Assembly (NCBI RefSeq): GCF_900176595.1
Contig: NZ_LT838813.1
Location: 5,868,501-5,932,500 of the forward strand
Direction: 5' to 3'
Source: Aquiflexum balticum DSM 16537
GTDB taxonomy: Bacteria > Bacteroidota > Bacteroidia > Cytophagales > Cyclobacteriaceae
DNA length: 64,000 nt
Below, one piece after another: positions 18,441 through 25,967 of this stretch (the first letter of the stretch is position 1; each line of letters starts with the position of its first letter). The notes under the pieces are model-generated. The model saw only the letters and a list, made by a program, of their open reading frames with translations. It was not told the DNA's origin and ran no database searches. Position numbers and translations under genes: made by a program.

Positions 18441-19537
18441 TTGCTGTATAATTCCTTTACTTCTGTAGAAGATGGCGTATTTCTAAAATGATATTTTTTG
18501 ACAACCACTCCATCATCCAAAAGCATGATTCCGGGATTGGATCTCATGATCGTTTTGATGACTGTAGCATCTCCTTGAAATCCCTCAATTTCCCATCCCC
18601 TTGAACTAATCAACCATTCTATTTCATCTTCAGAAGATGCCGCAATCAAAACAGGTGTAATATCCGTCTCCTTGATTCCAGCAATCATTTCATCAATTTT
18701 ATCCAGGTTTGATGTATTTAATTTGGACATATTGGTCACCAAAACAAGGGCTTTTTTACCGGTCAATAAAGTCTCTGTATACTCCCCATCTGCGTTCCAT
18801 ACTGAAAAATCCGAAATCTTGGGCAAGGCTTCTTCATTGACCAGTTTCATCTCGACAAACTCATAAGATTCATCTGAAGGATACTGATCAAAGATGAATT
18901 CCTCCCCACCTTTCTTCATGACATAATTGTATTGGAGCTGTTCTGATGGCTGCATGGCTTTTGTGATATCAACACCCTCTTTATAAGCTCTAAAATCGAT
19001 AAATGGCAGATTTCTTATAGCTGTAATCGCTAGTGCAACAGATAATACCAAACTTATTCTTACGGTCCATTGGGCCCATGCTTTTTCTTTATTGGAAAGA
19101 TCTTTTCTAAAAACAAAAAGTACCCCAATCAGGATCAATAAAATGATGTCTTTAATAAATGATTCCCAAGGTGTTAATTTGATCGCATCACCAAAACAAC
19201 CACAATCCGTTACTTTGTTGAAATAAGCAGAATAAAATGTCAAAAAGGTGAAGAAAACAATCAAAATACTCAAAGACCATACTGTAAACCTCAATTTTAC
19301 TCCTAGAATCAGCATAATTCCCAAAACTACCTCAGCCACTACCAAAACAACTGCAAGAGGTAATGCTATTTCCTTAAAAAGGTAAAAGAATGAGGCTATG
19401 TCATTAGAAAACACATCAAAATATTCTTCCAGTTTTATCGCTGTTCCTACAGGATCATTTACTTTGATCAATCCTGAAAAAATAAAAAGACCTCCTACAA
19501 AAAGCCTTATTGCAAATAAGAATCCCTGTTTAAGCAT
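18437..19537 (-). CDS. BT_3928 family DoxX/MauE-like membrane protein
   Basis: A 366-aa protein with an N-terminal DoxX/MauE-type four-helix membrane domain (residues about 5-150, containing GLIKVNDPVGTAIKLEEYF and the DCGCFG cysteine motif near 114) and a C-terminal thioredoxin-like soluble region lacking a CxxC. The pairing with DUF1599 is a conserved Bacteroidota arrangement. It overlaps DUF1599 by 8 nt and aroK by 4 nt, so the three genes form one operon. The membrane cysteine motif suggests a thiol-redox role, not proven. Confidence 0.85.
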   Translation of the reverse strand: MLKQGFLFAIRLFVGGLFIFSGLIKVNDPVGTAIKLEEYFDVFSNDIASFFYLFKEIALPLAVVLVVAEVVLGIMLILGVKLRFTVWSLSILIVFFTFLTFYSAYFNKVTDCGCFGDAIKLTPWESFIKDIILLILIGVLFVFRKDLSNKEKAWAQWTVRISLVLSVALAITAIRNLPFIDFRAYKEGVDITKAMQPSEQLQYNYVMKKGGEEFIFDQYPSDESYEFVEMKLVNEEALPKISDFSVWNADGEYTETLLTGKKALVLVTNMSKLNTSNLDKIDEMIAGIKETDITPVLIAASSEDEIEWLISSRGWEIEGFQGDATVIKTIMRSNPGIMLLDDGVVVKKYHFRNTPSSTEVKELYSK

Positions 19538-20075
19538 GATACCCTAATTTAATTAAGCAAAATACCGCATAATTGATCATGTCCTGATAGTTGGCTTCAA
19601 TTCCCTCGGAAACCAAAGTCTTTCCTTGGTTATCTTCAATTTGTTTTATTCTATATAATTTCATCAAAATAATATCTGTCATCGAAGAAATGCGCATATC
19701 TCTCCACGCTTCTCCATAATCATGATTTTTATTTTCCAACAAGCCCTTTGTTGAAGCTACCCAATGGTCATACAAGGGCTCTAATTCCTCATAAGAAAAC
19801 TCCATCCTATCGTCCTTCAAAAGACCAATTTGGATCAGCGCAATAATGCAGTAATTTATAATACCTACAAACTCGTCTGCAATGGGGTCGTTGACCTTTT
19901 GATTTCCTTTTTCCTGAATGGATCTTATTCTCTGGGCTTTGATAAAAATCTGATCGGTAATGGATGGCAGCCTCAAAATTCTCCAAGCTGTACCATAGTC
20001 GATGGTTTTCTTCTTGAATAGTTCTTTACAAAGGTGGATAACTTGATTATATTCGCTCGTGGTTTGAGTTTTCAA
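19530..20075 (-). CDS. DUF1599 domain protein
   Basis: A 181-aa protein made of two similar halves: KKKTIDYGTAWRILRLPSITDQIFIKAQRI near residues 17-46 is echoed by ENKNHDYGEAWRDMRISSMTDIILMKLYRI near 112-141, so it arose by internal duplication, as is usual for DUF1599. Function unknown. It leads the operon with the BT_3928-family protein and aroK. Its start codon is only 14 bp from the divergent folP start, so the promoter of one gene must lie inside the other. Confidence 0.88.
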   Translation of the reverse strand: MKTQTTSEYNQVIHLCKELFKKKTIDYGTAWRILRLPSITDQIFIKAQRIRSIQEKGNQKVNDPIADEFVGIINYCIIALIQIGLLKDDRMEFSYEELEPLYDHWVASTKGLLENKNHDYGEAWRDMRISSMTDIILMKLYRIKQIEDNQGKTLVSEGIEANYQDMINYAVFCLIKLGYHA

Positions 20076-20089
20076 AGCAATTCTGTTTA

Positions 20090-20968
20090 ATGGATAGTCC
20101 TTTCACTTCGGAATCCGAAGATATATTATTTCGACCAAAAATAACACTCCAATCCAAAGGAAAGCTACTTTTGATTGAAAGGCCGTGGATCATGGGAATT
20201 ATGAATATCACGCCGGATTCTTTTTATTCAGGAAGCAGGTTCAATAGCAGTCCTGATTTATTGTTGAAAGTGGCTGAAAAAATGATCAGGGAGGGTGCAG
20301 ATATACTTGACGTTGGGGGTTACTCCAGTAGGCCCAATGCAGAAAATGTTTCTGAATCGGAAGAATTATCAAGAACAATCAAAGGTGTAGAGGCTATAAA
20401 AAACTATTTCCCGGATGTTCTTGTTTCCATTGATACTTTCAGATCCAAGATAGCCGTGGAGGCTGTAAATGCCGGTGCAGATTTTGTAAATGACATCTCA
20501 TCCGGTGAGTTGGATGAAAACATGATACCTCTTGTAGGAAAGCTTTCAGTTCCATATATTTCAATGCATATGAAAGGTAATCCGGAAACTATGCAGGCCC
20601 AAACTGACTACAAAAATGTACTTTTAGAAATAATGAATTATTTTTCTAAAAAAATGCAGTTTTGCAATAAAGCTGGCATAAAAGATGTAATAATTGATCC
20701 GGGAATAGGATTTGCCAAAACATTGAAACAAAATTATTGGATTCTCAGAAATTTAGCTTATTTTAAAACAATTCAAGCGCCTATTCTTGTTGGTCTTTCC
20801 AGAAAGTCCTTGATTTATAATTCACTTAAAATTAAACCTGAAGAGGCATTAAACGGAACTACCGCATTACATATGGCTGCACTTTTAAAAGGAGCAAACA
20901 TTTTGAGGGTACATGACGTGAAAGAAGCTAAAGAAACTGTAAATTTATATAAAGAACTATACCCTTGA
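20090..20968 (+). CDS. folP: Dihydropteroate synthase
   Basis: A 292-aa TIM-barrel enzyme joining 6-hydroxymethyl-dihydropterin diphosphate with p-aminobenzoate in folate synthesis. Signature 1 MGIMNITPDSFYSG lies near residue 36, DVGGYSSRP near 77, SIDTFRSKIA near 118, DPGIGFAKTLKQN near 203 and GLSRKS near 238. It has about 17 extra N-terminal residues relative to many homologues, but no other usable start codon lies between 20090 and the conserved core. It overlaps cdaA by 4 nt (TTGA), a pairing conserved in Bacteroidota. Confidence 0.96.
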   Translation: MDSPFTSESEDILFRPKITLQSKGKLLLIERPWIMGIMNITPDSFYSGSRFNSSPDLLLKVAEKMIREGADILDVGGYSSRPNAENVSESEELSRTIKGVEAIKNYFPDVLVSIDTFRSKIAVEAVNAGADFVNDISSGELDENMIPLVGKLSVPYISMHMKGNPETMQAQTDYKNVLLEIMNYFSKKMQFCNKAGIKDVIIDPGIGFAKTLKQNYWILRNLAYFKTIQAPILVGLSRKSLIYNSLKIKPEEALNGTTALHMAALLKGANILRVHDVKEAKETVNLYKELYP

Positions 20969-21840
20969 CACTACTTTTCAAAATAGGTTTTTTGGAAATA
21001 TCCATAGTAAATATCATTGATATTACTTTGGTCAGTCTTCTTTTATATCAAGTTTACAAACTGCTTAGGGGAAGTGTTGCGATAAAAATATTTCTTGGAT
21101 TCCTATCTATTTATTTGATCTACCTAATGGTCAGTGCCTTGAGAATGGAGCTGCTTTCCATTATTCTTGGTCAGTTTATGGGAGTTGGTGTGATAGCCGC
21201 AATCATTATTTTTGCCCCCGAAATCAGAAAATTTCTTTTACTGATAGGAAAAACATCTTTCCTCTCCAATGAAAATTTTCTCCAGGAATTGCTTTTTTGG
21301 AAAAAAAGAGAAACTCAAGCCTTTAACATCAATCCCATTATTGAGGCATCCAAAAGTTTGTCCGGTACCAATACAGGTGCTTTGATGGTTATTTCCAGAA
21401 ATTCAGAATTGAAATTTTATGCCGAAAGTGGTGATATCATTGATGCACAGGTATCAAAAAGACTGCTGATCTCTATTTTCAATAAATATAGCCCTCTCCA
21501 TGACGGAGCGGTAATTATCTACAATGGAAAAGTAAAAGCAGCAAGATGTATTCTTCCTGTCACAGAAAGAGATATTCCGGCCCAATTCGGTCTTAGACAC
21601 AGGGCTGCGATTGGCATGTCTGAAACAACTGATACATTGGTTTTGATAGTTTCTGAAGAAACAGGACAGGTATCATTATCCAAAAACGGAAAAATATTGC
21701 ATAATCTCTCCTTTCAGGAATTGAGGGAACTGCTCAATGATTATTTGACAGGAGCTGATATTGATGATAAATTTGAACCCATTTCAATTTTTGAAAGGAG
21801 CAAACTCAAGAAAATAACGCCTACAAGTACCAGTGCATAA
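20965..21840 (+). CDS. cdaA: Diadenylate cyclase CdaA
   Basis: A 291-aa membrane enzyme that makes the second messenger c-di-AMP from two ATP. Three N-terminal transmembrane helices (about 11-100) precede a DAC domain with the catalytic HDGAVII near residue 174 and RHRAAIGMSE near 211. It starts with TTG overlapping the folP stop, so translation is probably coupled. The usual Firmicutes partners CdaR and GlmM are absent, as normal for Bacteroidota. c-di-AMP usually governs potassium and osmotic homeostasis. Confidence 0.94.
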   Translation: MTLLFKIGFLEISIVNIIDITLVSLLLYQVYKLLRGSVAIKIFLGFLSIYLIYLMVSALRMELLSIILGQFMGVGVIAAIIIFAPEIRKFLLLIGKTSFLSNENFLQELLFWKKRETQAFNINPIIEASKSLSGTNTGALMVISRNSELKFYAESGDIIDAQVSKRLLISIFNKYSPLHDGAVIIYNGKVKAARCILPVTERDIPAQFGLRHRAAIGMSETTDTLVLIVSEETGQVSLSKNGKILHNLSFQELRELLNDYLTGADIDDKFEPISIFERSKLKKITPTSTSA

Positions 21841-21843
21841 AAA

Positions 21844-21878
21844 AACGGACAGAAAACTATAATAATTTCCGGTCCGTT
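21844..21878. terminator. Bidirectional terminator
   Basis: AACGGAC/GTCCGTT stem with a 21-nt AT-rich loop between the converging cdaA and cold-shock genes, flanked by A and T runs. Confidence 0.65.
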
Positions 21879-21899
21879 ACCAATACCTAATTTTTACTA

Positions 21900-22094
21900 T
21901 TACTGTAATTTTTTAACGTTTATAGCATTAAGGCCTTTTTTCCCATCCTTTACATCATAGGTTACTTTGTCATTCTGGGCTACTTTGTCTACCAATCCCG
22001 TGGCATGGACAAACACATCACTTTGGGATTCGTCGTCAACGATAAAACCAAATCCTTTAGCGTCATTGTAAAATTTTACTGTTCCGGTAAGCAT
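21900..22094 (-). CDS. Cold-shock domain protein
   Basis: A 64-aa CspA-family RNA chaperone consisting of one cold-shock (OB-fold) domain. RNP1 is seen in KGFGFIVDD (residues about 14-22) and RNP2 in DVFVHATGL (26-34). It binds single-stranded nucleic acid and prevents RNA secondary structure. Monocistronic. Its 5' region to the divergent histidine phosphatase gene is short and very AT-rich. Confidence 0.93.
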   Translation of the reverse strand: MLTGTVKFYNDAKGFGFIVDDESQSDVFVHATGLVDKVAQNDKVTYDVKDGKKGLNAINVKKLQ

Positions 22095-22182
22095 GATAAA
22101 TATTATAATTATGTGGTTAAATGTATTTTAAATGTAAATATACTTCATCAAAAAACAAAAATTATTTTGCTAAATTCAAACA

Positions 22183-22671
22183 ATGAAAAATCTTGTAATT
22201 ATCCGTCATGCAAAATCTTCCTGGAAGGAGCCTCTTTTAAATGACCATCAAAGGCCTTTGGCAGAACGGGGCCTTAGAGATGCTCCAAAAATGGGAAACA
22301 GATTGAAAAAAAAGGGTATAATCCCTGACGCAATGATTTCTTCAGATGCAGAAAGAGCAAAAGCCACAGCTTTGATTACAGCTGAGAGCTTGGATTTTCC
22401 TAAAGAAAAAATTCGTTTTACTCCTTACCTCTATCATGCTTCCGCATCAGATATGCTATCTGAAATCAAAAAGACAGCTGATTCAGTCAATACATTATTT
22501 GTTTTTGGACATAATCCCGGTGAAAATGATCTCATTTGGAAACTGGGAGGTGAAATCGACAATCTTCCCACGTCGGGCCAATTCGGATTTAAATTTGATG
22601 TCAATACATGGTCTGATATTGGCAAAAAGAATGCGAAATTCTGGTTTTTTGATTATCCGAAAAAATCCTGA
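22183..22671 (+). CDS. SixA-like histidine phosphatase
   Basis: A 162-aa phosphohistidine phosphatase-like protein of the histidine phosphatase superfamily. The catalytic RHAKSSW is at residues 8-14 (His9 as nucleophile), and the second catalytic His is in FGHNPGEND near 109. Length and the RHAKSSW form fit SixA-type enzymes, which dephosphorylate His-containing phosphotransfer proteins. No such partner is adjacent. Confidence 0.87.
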   Translation: MKNLVIIRHAKSSWKEPLLNDHQRPLAERGLRDAPKMGNRLKKKGIIPDAMISSDAERAKATALITAESLDFPKEKIRFTPYLYHASASDMLSEIKKTADSVNTLFVFGHNPGENDLIWKLGGEIDNLPTSGQFGFKFDVNTWSDIGKKNAKFWFFDYPKKS

Positions 22672-22681
22672 TCAATGATTG

Positions 22682-23419
22682 TCAAAATTGCCTGATATCC
22701 TGAAGTACACCTGAAAATTTATCAGCATTTTGAATCAGATAAAGTATTTTTTCCGCAGCTTTCGCAGGACTAAGCAATTCATTGTTCTCTTTTAAATCCT
22801 TGAATTTTTTTAAGGCAGAAAAGCTGCTTTCTTTGGCCGACCTGATATCAGACTGCATTTCTGTATCTACCACACCCGGTGCGACTGCAAAAAAACGAAT
22901 ACCTGATTTATTTATTTCCGCTTCAACCTGTGCCGCTTCCGTCATCATATTCAAAGCAGCTTTTGTGGAAGAATAGCAAGACCAACCATCCAAAGCCTTT
23001 CTCGCTGCACCTGAACTGATGTTGACCACTATCCGCTCAGATTGGTTTAAGGCCCGGTATTTTTTTATAAAAGCATTCATCAAAACAGTGGGAGCAATGG
23101 TATTCACTTCGAATATTTTTTGAATATTCTTATATTCTAAATCACCCAAATGATTTATTTGTCCTATCCATCCGGCATTATTGATTAAAACAATTTTTTG
23201 GTATTCCTTAAAAGGAAAAATTTCATCTGTGCCCCTCATCAGGATTTCAATATTGCTCAAGTTAATCCGGATGTGTTTAAAATGAGGATTATTCCTATCC
23301 TCGACAGTTCTGGAAATCCCAATGACTTCATTCGATCTGTCTCTAAGCAATTGCCTCACTATGGCATCGCCTATCCCCTTGCTTGACCCTGTGATGATAT
23401 AAAGATTTGAGCCTGACAT
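22682..23419 (-). CDS. SDR family NAD(P)-dependent oxidoreductase
   Basis: A 245-aa short-chain dehydrogenase, sepiapterin-reductase/YueD-like in length and layout. Cofactor motif TGSSKGIG is at residues 10-17, NNAGWIG near 79, the catalytic Ser in NISSGA near 133 and the YSSTK catalytic pair (Tyr and Lys) near 147. C-terminal PGVVDTEMQ is typical of the family. Substrate unknown. It converges on the SixA-like gene and is transcribed toward it. Confidence 0.88.
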   Translation of the reverse strand: MSGSNLYIITGSSKGIGDAIVRQLLRDRSNEVIGISRTVEDRNNPHFKHIRINLSNIEILMRGTDEIFPFKEYQKIVLINNAGWIGQINHLGDLEYKNIQKIFEVNTIAPTVLMNAFIKKYRALNQSERIVVNISSGAARKALDGWSCYSSTKAALNMMTEAAQVEAEINKSGIRFFAVAPGVVDTEMQSDIRSAKESSFSALKKFKDLKENNELLSPAKAAEKILYLIQNADKFSGVLQDIRQF

Positions 23420-23451
23420 TTATTGAAATCGTTTATAAAATCAAAAAACAA

Positions 23452-23485
23452 CCAAATCTCAGTTTTTGATCAAACTGAGATTTGG
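23452..23485 (-). terminator. Terminator of the porQ-hslU operon
   Basis: Fourteen-bp perfect stem CCAAATCTCAGTTT/AAACTGAGATTTGG with a 6-nt loop; a run of T residues follows on the reverse strand. Confidence 0.85.
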
Positions 23486-23499
23486 AAATTCACCATTGA

Positions 23500-24903
23500 T
23501 TAGAGAATGTATTGTGACAAATCCCTGTTTTTTACCAATGAAGCCAACCTTTCCTCCACCATTTCTTTGGTAATCATTATTTTTGAATTGGCCTCTATAG
23601 TATCGGGAACATCAAAAAGGAAGTCATTCAACAAGTGACTCATGACGGTGTGCAGTCTCCTTGCACCGATATTTTCTACTTCCTCATTGATCTTAAATGC
23701 CAACTTGGCAATTTCCCTGATAGACTCATCATTGAAATCAAGAAATACGTCCTCTGCATCAAACAAAGCCTGATATTGCTTGGTTAGCGCATTCTTTGGT
23801 TCTTTTAGAATCCTGTAGAAATCATCCTCTGTCAGACTGTTCAATTCCACTCTGATTGGAAAACGACCCTGAAGCTCAGGAATCAAATCAGAAGGCTTGG
23901 CCACATGAAATGCCCCTGCCGCTATAAACAGAACATGATCGGTATTGACAATTCCGTACTTGGTATTTACTGCACTTCCCTCTACTATAGGCAACAAATC
24001 CCTTTGTACTCCTTCACGGCTTACATCAGGTCCACTTCCGCCTTTCCCACTCTTTGAAGCAATCTTATCAATTTCATCTATGAAAATAATACCATTGTTT
24101 TCCGCCAAGCGCACGGCTTCTTCTTTTACTTCATCAAAATCAACCAATTTGGAAGTTTCTTCTTCCATCAATATTTTTCGGGCCTCGGCAATGGTAACTT
24201 TTCTCTTTTTGGAGCGCTTTGGCATCATGCCGGAAATCATATCCTGCAAACCAGCCATACTCGCATCATCCATCATTCCATTACCGATCATCCCAATACC
24301 AACAGGTGGACTTTGCTTCACATTGATTTCTATTTTTCGGTCTTCCATTTCACCGTTTTTCAATTTTTCTCTGAACCGTTCTCTGGTTCTTTCGTTGAGA
24401 TCATCTTCTGAAACCAAATCGGGCTTGAAATCTGAGGAAACCGAAGTTGCAGGACGCGTAAATCCAGTTGTTTTCACCGGAGGGATTAGGATATCCAGAA
24501 TAACTTCATCTACCGAATCAGCTGCCTTCTCTTTGACTTCCTCATTTTTTTTCTCTCTTACCAAATGAACGGATTGTTCCACAAGATCTCTTACCATACT
24601 TTCTACATCCCTGCCCACATAACCTACTTCGGTAAATTTTGAAGCCTCCACCTTAGTGAATGGGGCATTGGCTACTTTAGCCAACCTTCTTGCTATTTCG
24701 GTTTTACCAACACCCGTAGAGCCTATCATCAAAATATTATTCGGAACTATATCCTTTTGGATGTCTCCTTTGACATTCATCCTTCGGATTCTGTTCCTGA
24801 GTGCTATGGCTACATTCCTTTTGGCGTCATGTTGCCCTATGATATATTTATCCAATTCTGCGACGATCTGCCGAGGAGTAAGTTCATTGATGTCATTTCT
24901 CAT
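23500..24903 (-). CDS. hslU: ATP-dependent protease ATPase subunit HslU
   Basis: A 467-aa AAA+ unfoldase that feeds substrates to the HslV peptidase. Walker A GSTGVGKT lies near residue 57, Walker B IIFIDEIDKIA near 278 and the arginine-finger/sensor-2 region GARRLHTVM near 404. The C-terminal tail ends in QYIL; this tail normally docks into HslV. The reading frame extends upstream to 25008, but those codons overlap porQ and lack family similarity; MRNDINELTPRQIV at 24903 is the expected start. hslV is not adjacent. porQ ends 10 nt upstream. Confidence 0.94.
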   Translation of the reverse strand: MRNDINELTPRQIVAELDKYIIGQHDAKRNVAIALRNRIRRMNVKGDIQKDIVPNNILMIGSTGVGKTEIARRLAKVANAPFTKVEASKFTEVGYVGRDVESMVRDLVEQSVHLVREKKNEEVKEKAADSVDEVILDILIPPVKTTGFTRPATSVSSDFKPDLVSEDDLNERTRERFREKLKNGEMEDRKIEINVKQSPPVGIGMIGNGMMDDASMAGLQDMISGMMPKRSKKRKVTIAEARKILMEEETSKLVDFDEVKEEAVRLAENNGIIFIDEIDKIASKSGKGGSGPDVSREGVQRDLLPIVEGSAVNTKYGIVNTDHVLFIAAGAFHVAKPSDLIPELQGRFPIRVELNSLTEDDFYRILKEPKNALTKQYQALFDAEDVFLDFNDESIREIAKLAFKINEEVENIGARRLHTVMSHLLNDFLFDVPDTIEANSKIMITKEMVEERLASLVKNRDLSQYIL

Positions 24904-24913
24904 ATTGTTGTTA

Positions 24914-25933
24914 TTAAAACGTTCTCCATTCATTGATTGAGGTGGATATTCCGAATATATTGGATCCACCGGGTATATTGTAAAACATCCTGGAATAGGA
25001 TAGTTCAAATTTCTTCACTTTGAAGGCAAAGCCTCCAGAAAACCCTCCTGCACCGGCGCCTGATGAAGTTTCAAATTCTTTCCGGATCAAATGGTTATAA
25101 CCCAATCTTAAAGTGAAATTATCACTTGGTAAAATTTCCACACCGAACACCGCCCTGCGGAATATTTTATCAACGCCCGATATGTCGTCATTGTTACTGC
25201 CAGGATTTGGAATAAAGAAGTCTGTCTCCCTGCCGTTGAGATTTCTCAATGAAAGATGAAATCTAAATGGGGCATATTGAGGCTTGAAACTACCCCCTAT
25301 CCTAACGTCAGTTGGAAGTTGCAGTTTTTGTCCTTCTACATAAGTACTTAGGTTGAAACCCAAATTCCTTAGATTCATTCCCAGCACCAAGTCCATCTCA
25401 GGATGATGGTAATTGACCCCAAAGTCGAATGCCAAAGCGTAGGCATGATACCCTTCCAAAATAGATCCAAGTATCTTGGTATTTACCCCATAACGGAATA
25501 CCCCAATTTGATTTCCATAACCTACTACCAATGCAAATTCATTGGCCCCGAATTCCCCTGTAGGTATTCCGATAGCATCGAAGCCTTCAAAGTTGCCGTA
25601 ATCAAAATACTGCAATCCAATGCCAATAATTCCCCCATTTGACAATTCGGTGTTAAATCCGATTGTAGCCACATGGATTCCTCCGGGAAAATTAAGGTAA
25701 TGAAATGCAGGTGTATTTACAGCGTTACTGTCCAAAAGCGCCGGATTGGACATAAACATCATCACATCATTTCCGGCTGTCAGATTTACCCCACCCAAAC
25801 CTGCCAGTTTGGTAAAGGAAGGATTGTCAACAAAATTATAAGCGGAATTGGAAGTCTGGGCATTTGATATTTGATGAACCATAACTAAACAGCCCAAACA
25901 AAAAATCAAAAGGTATTTCCAAGGATAGCCCAA
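24914..25933 (-). CDS. porQ: Type IX secretion system protein PorQ
   Basis: A 339-aa outer-membrane beta-barrel protein with a signal peptide (cleaved near ISNAQ) and the PorV/PorQ-type opening LAGLGGVNLTAGND followed by MFMSNPALLD near residue 60. PorQ is linked to the attachment complex of the Bacteroidota type IX secretion system, which anchors C-terminal-domain proteins on the cell surface. It ends 10 nt upstream of the chosen hslU start and lies downstream of lon. The assignment rests on recognition of the family's N-terminal motifs and length, not on a search. Confidence 0.72.
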   Translation of the reverse strand: MGYPWKYLLIFCLGCLVMVHQISNAQTSNSAYNFVDNPSFTKLAGLGGVNLTAGNDVMMFMSNPALLDSNAVNTPAFHYLNFPGGIHVATIGFNTELSNGGIIGIGLQYFDYGNFEGFDAIGIPTGEFGANEFALVVGYGNQIGVFRYGVNTKILGSILEGYHAYALAFDFGVNYHHPEMDLVLGMNLRNLGFNLSTYVEGQKLQLPTDVRIGGSFKPQYAPFRFHLSLRNLNGRETDFFIPNPGSNNDDISGVDKIFRRAVFGVEILPSDNFTLRLGYNHLIRKEFETSSGAGAGGFSGGFAFKVKKFELSYSRMFYNIPGGSNIFGISTSINEWRTF

Positions 25934-25967
25934 ATTCTCTTGAATGTTTATTGATTGATCTGGAATT

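Noticed and set aside
24904..25008. N-terminal extension of hslU
   Set aside because: These codons overlap porQ and bear no resemblance to HslU, whose start at 24903 fits the family.
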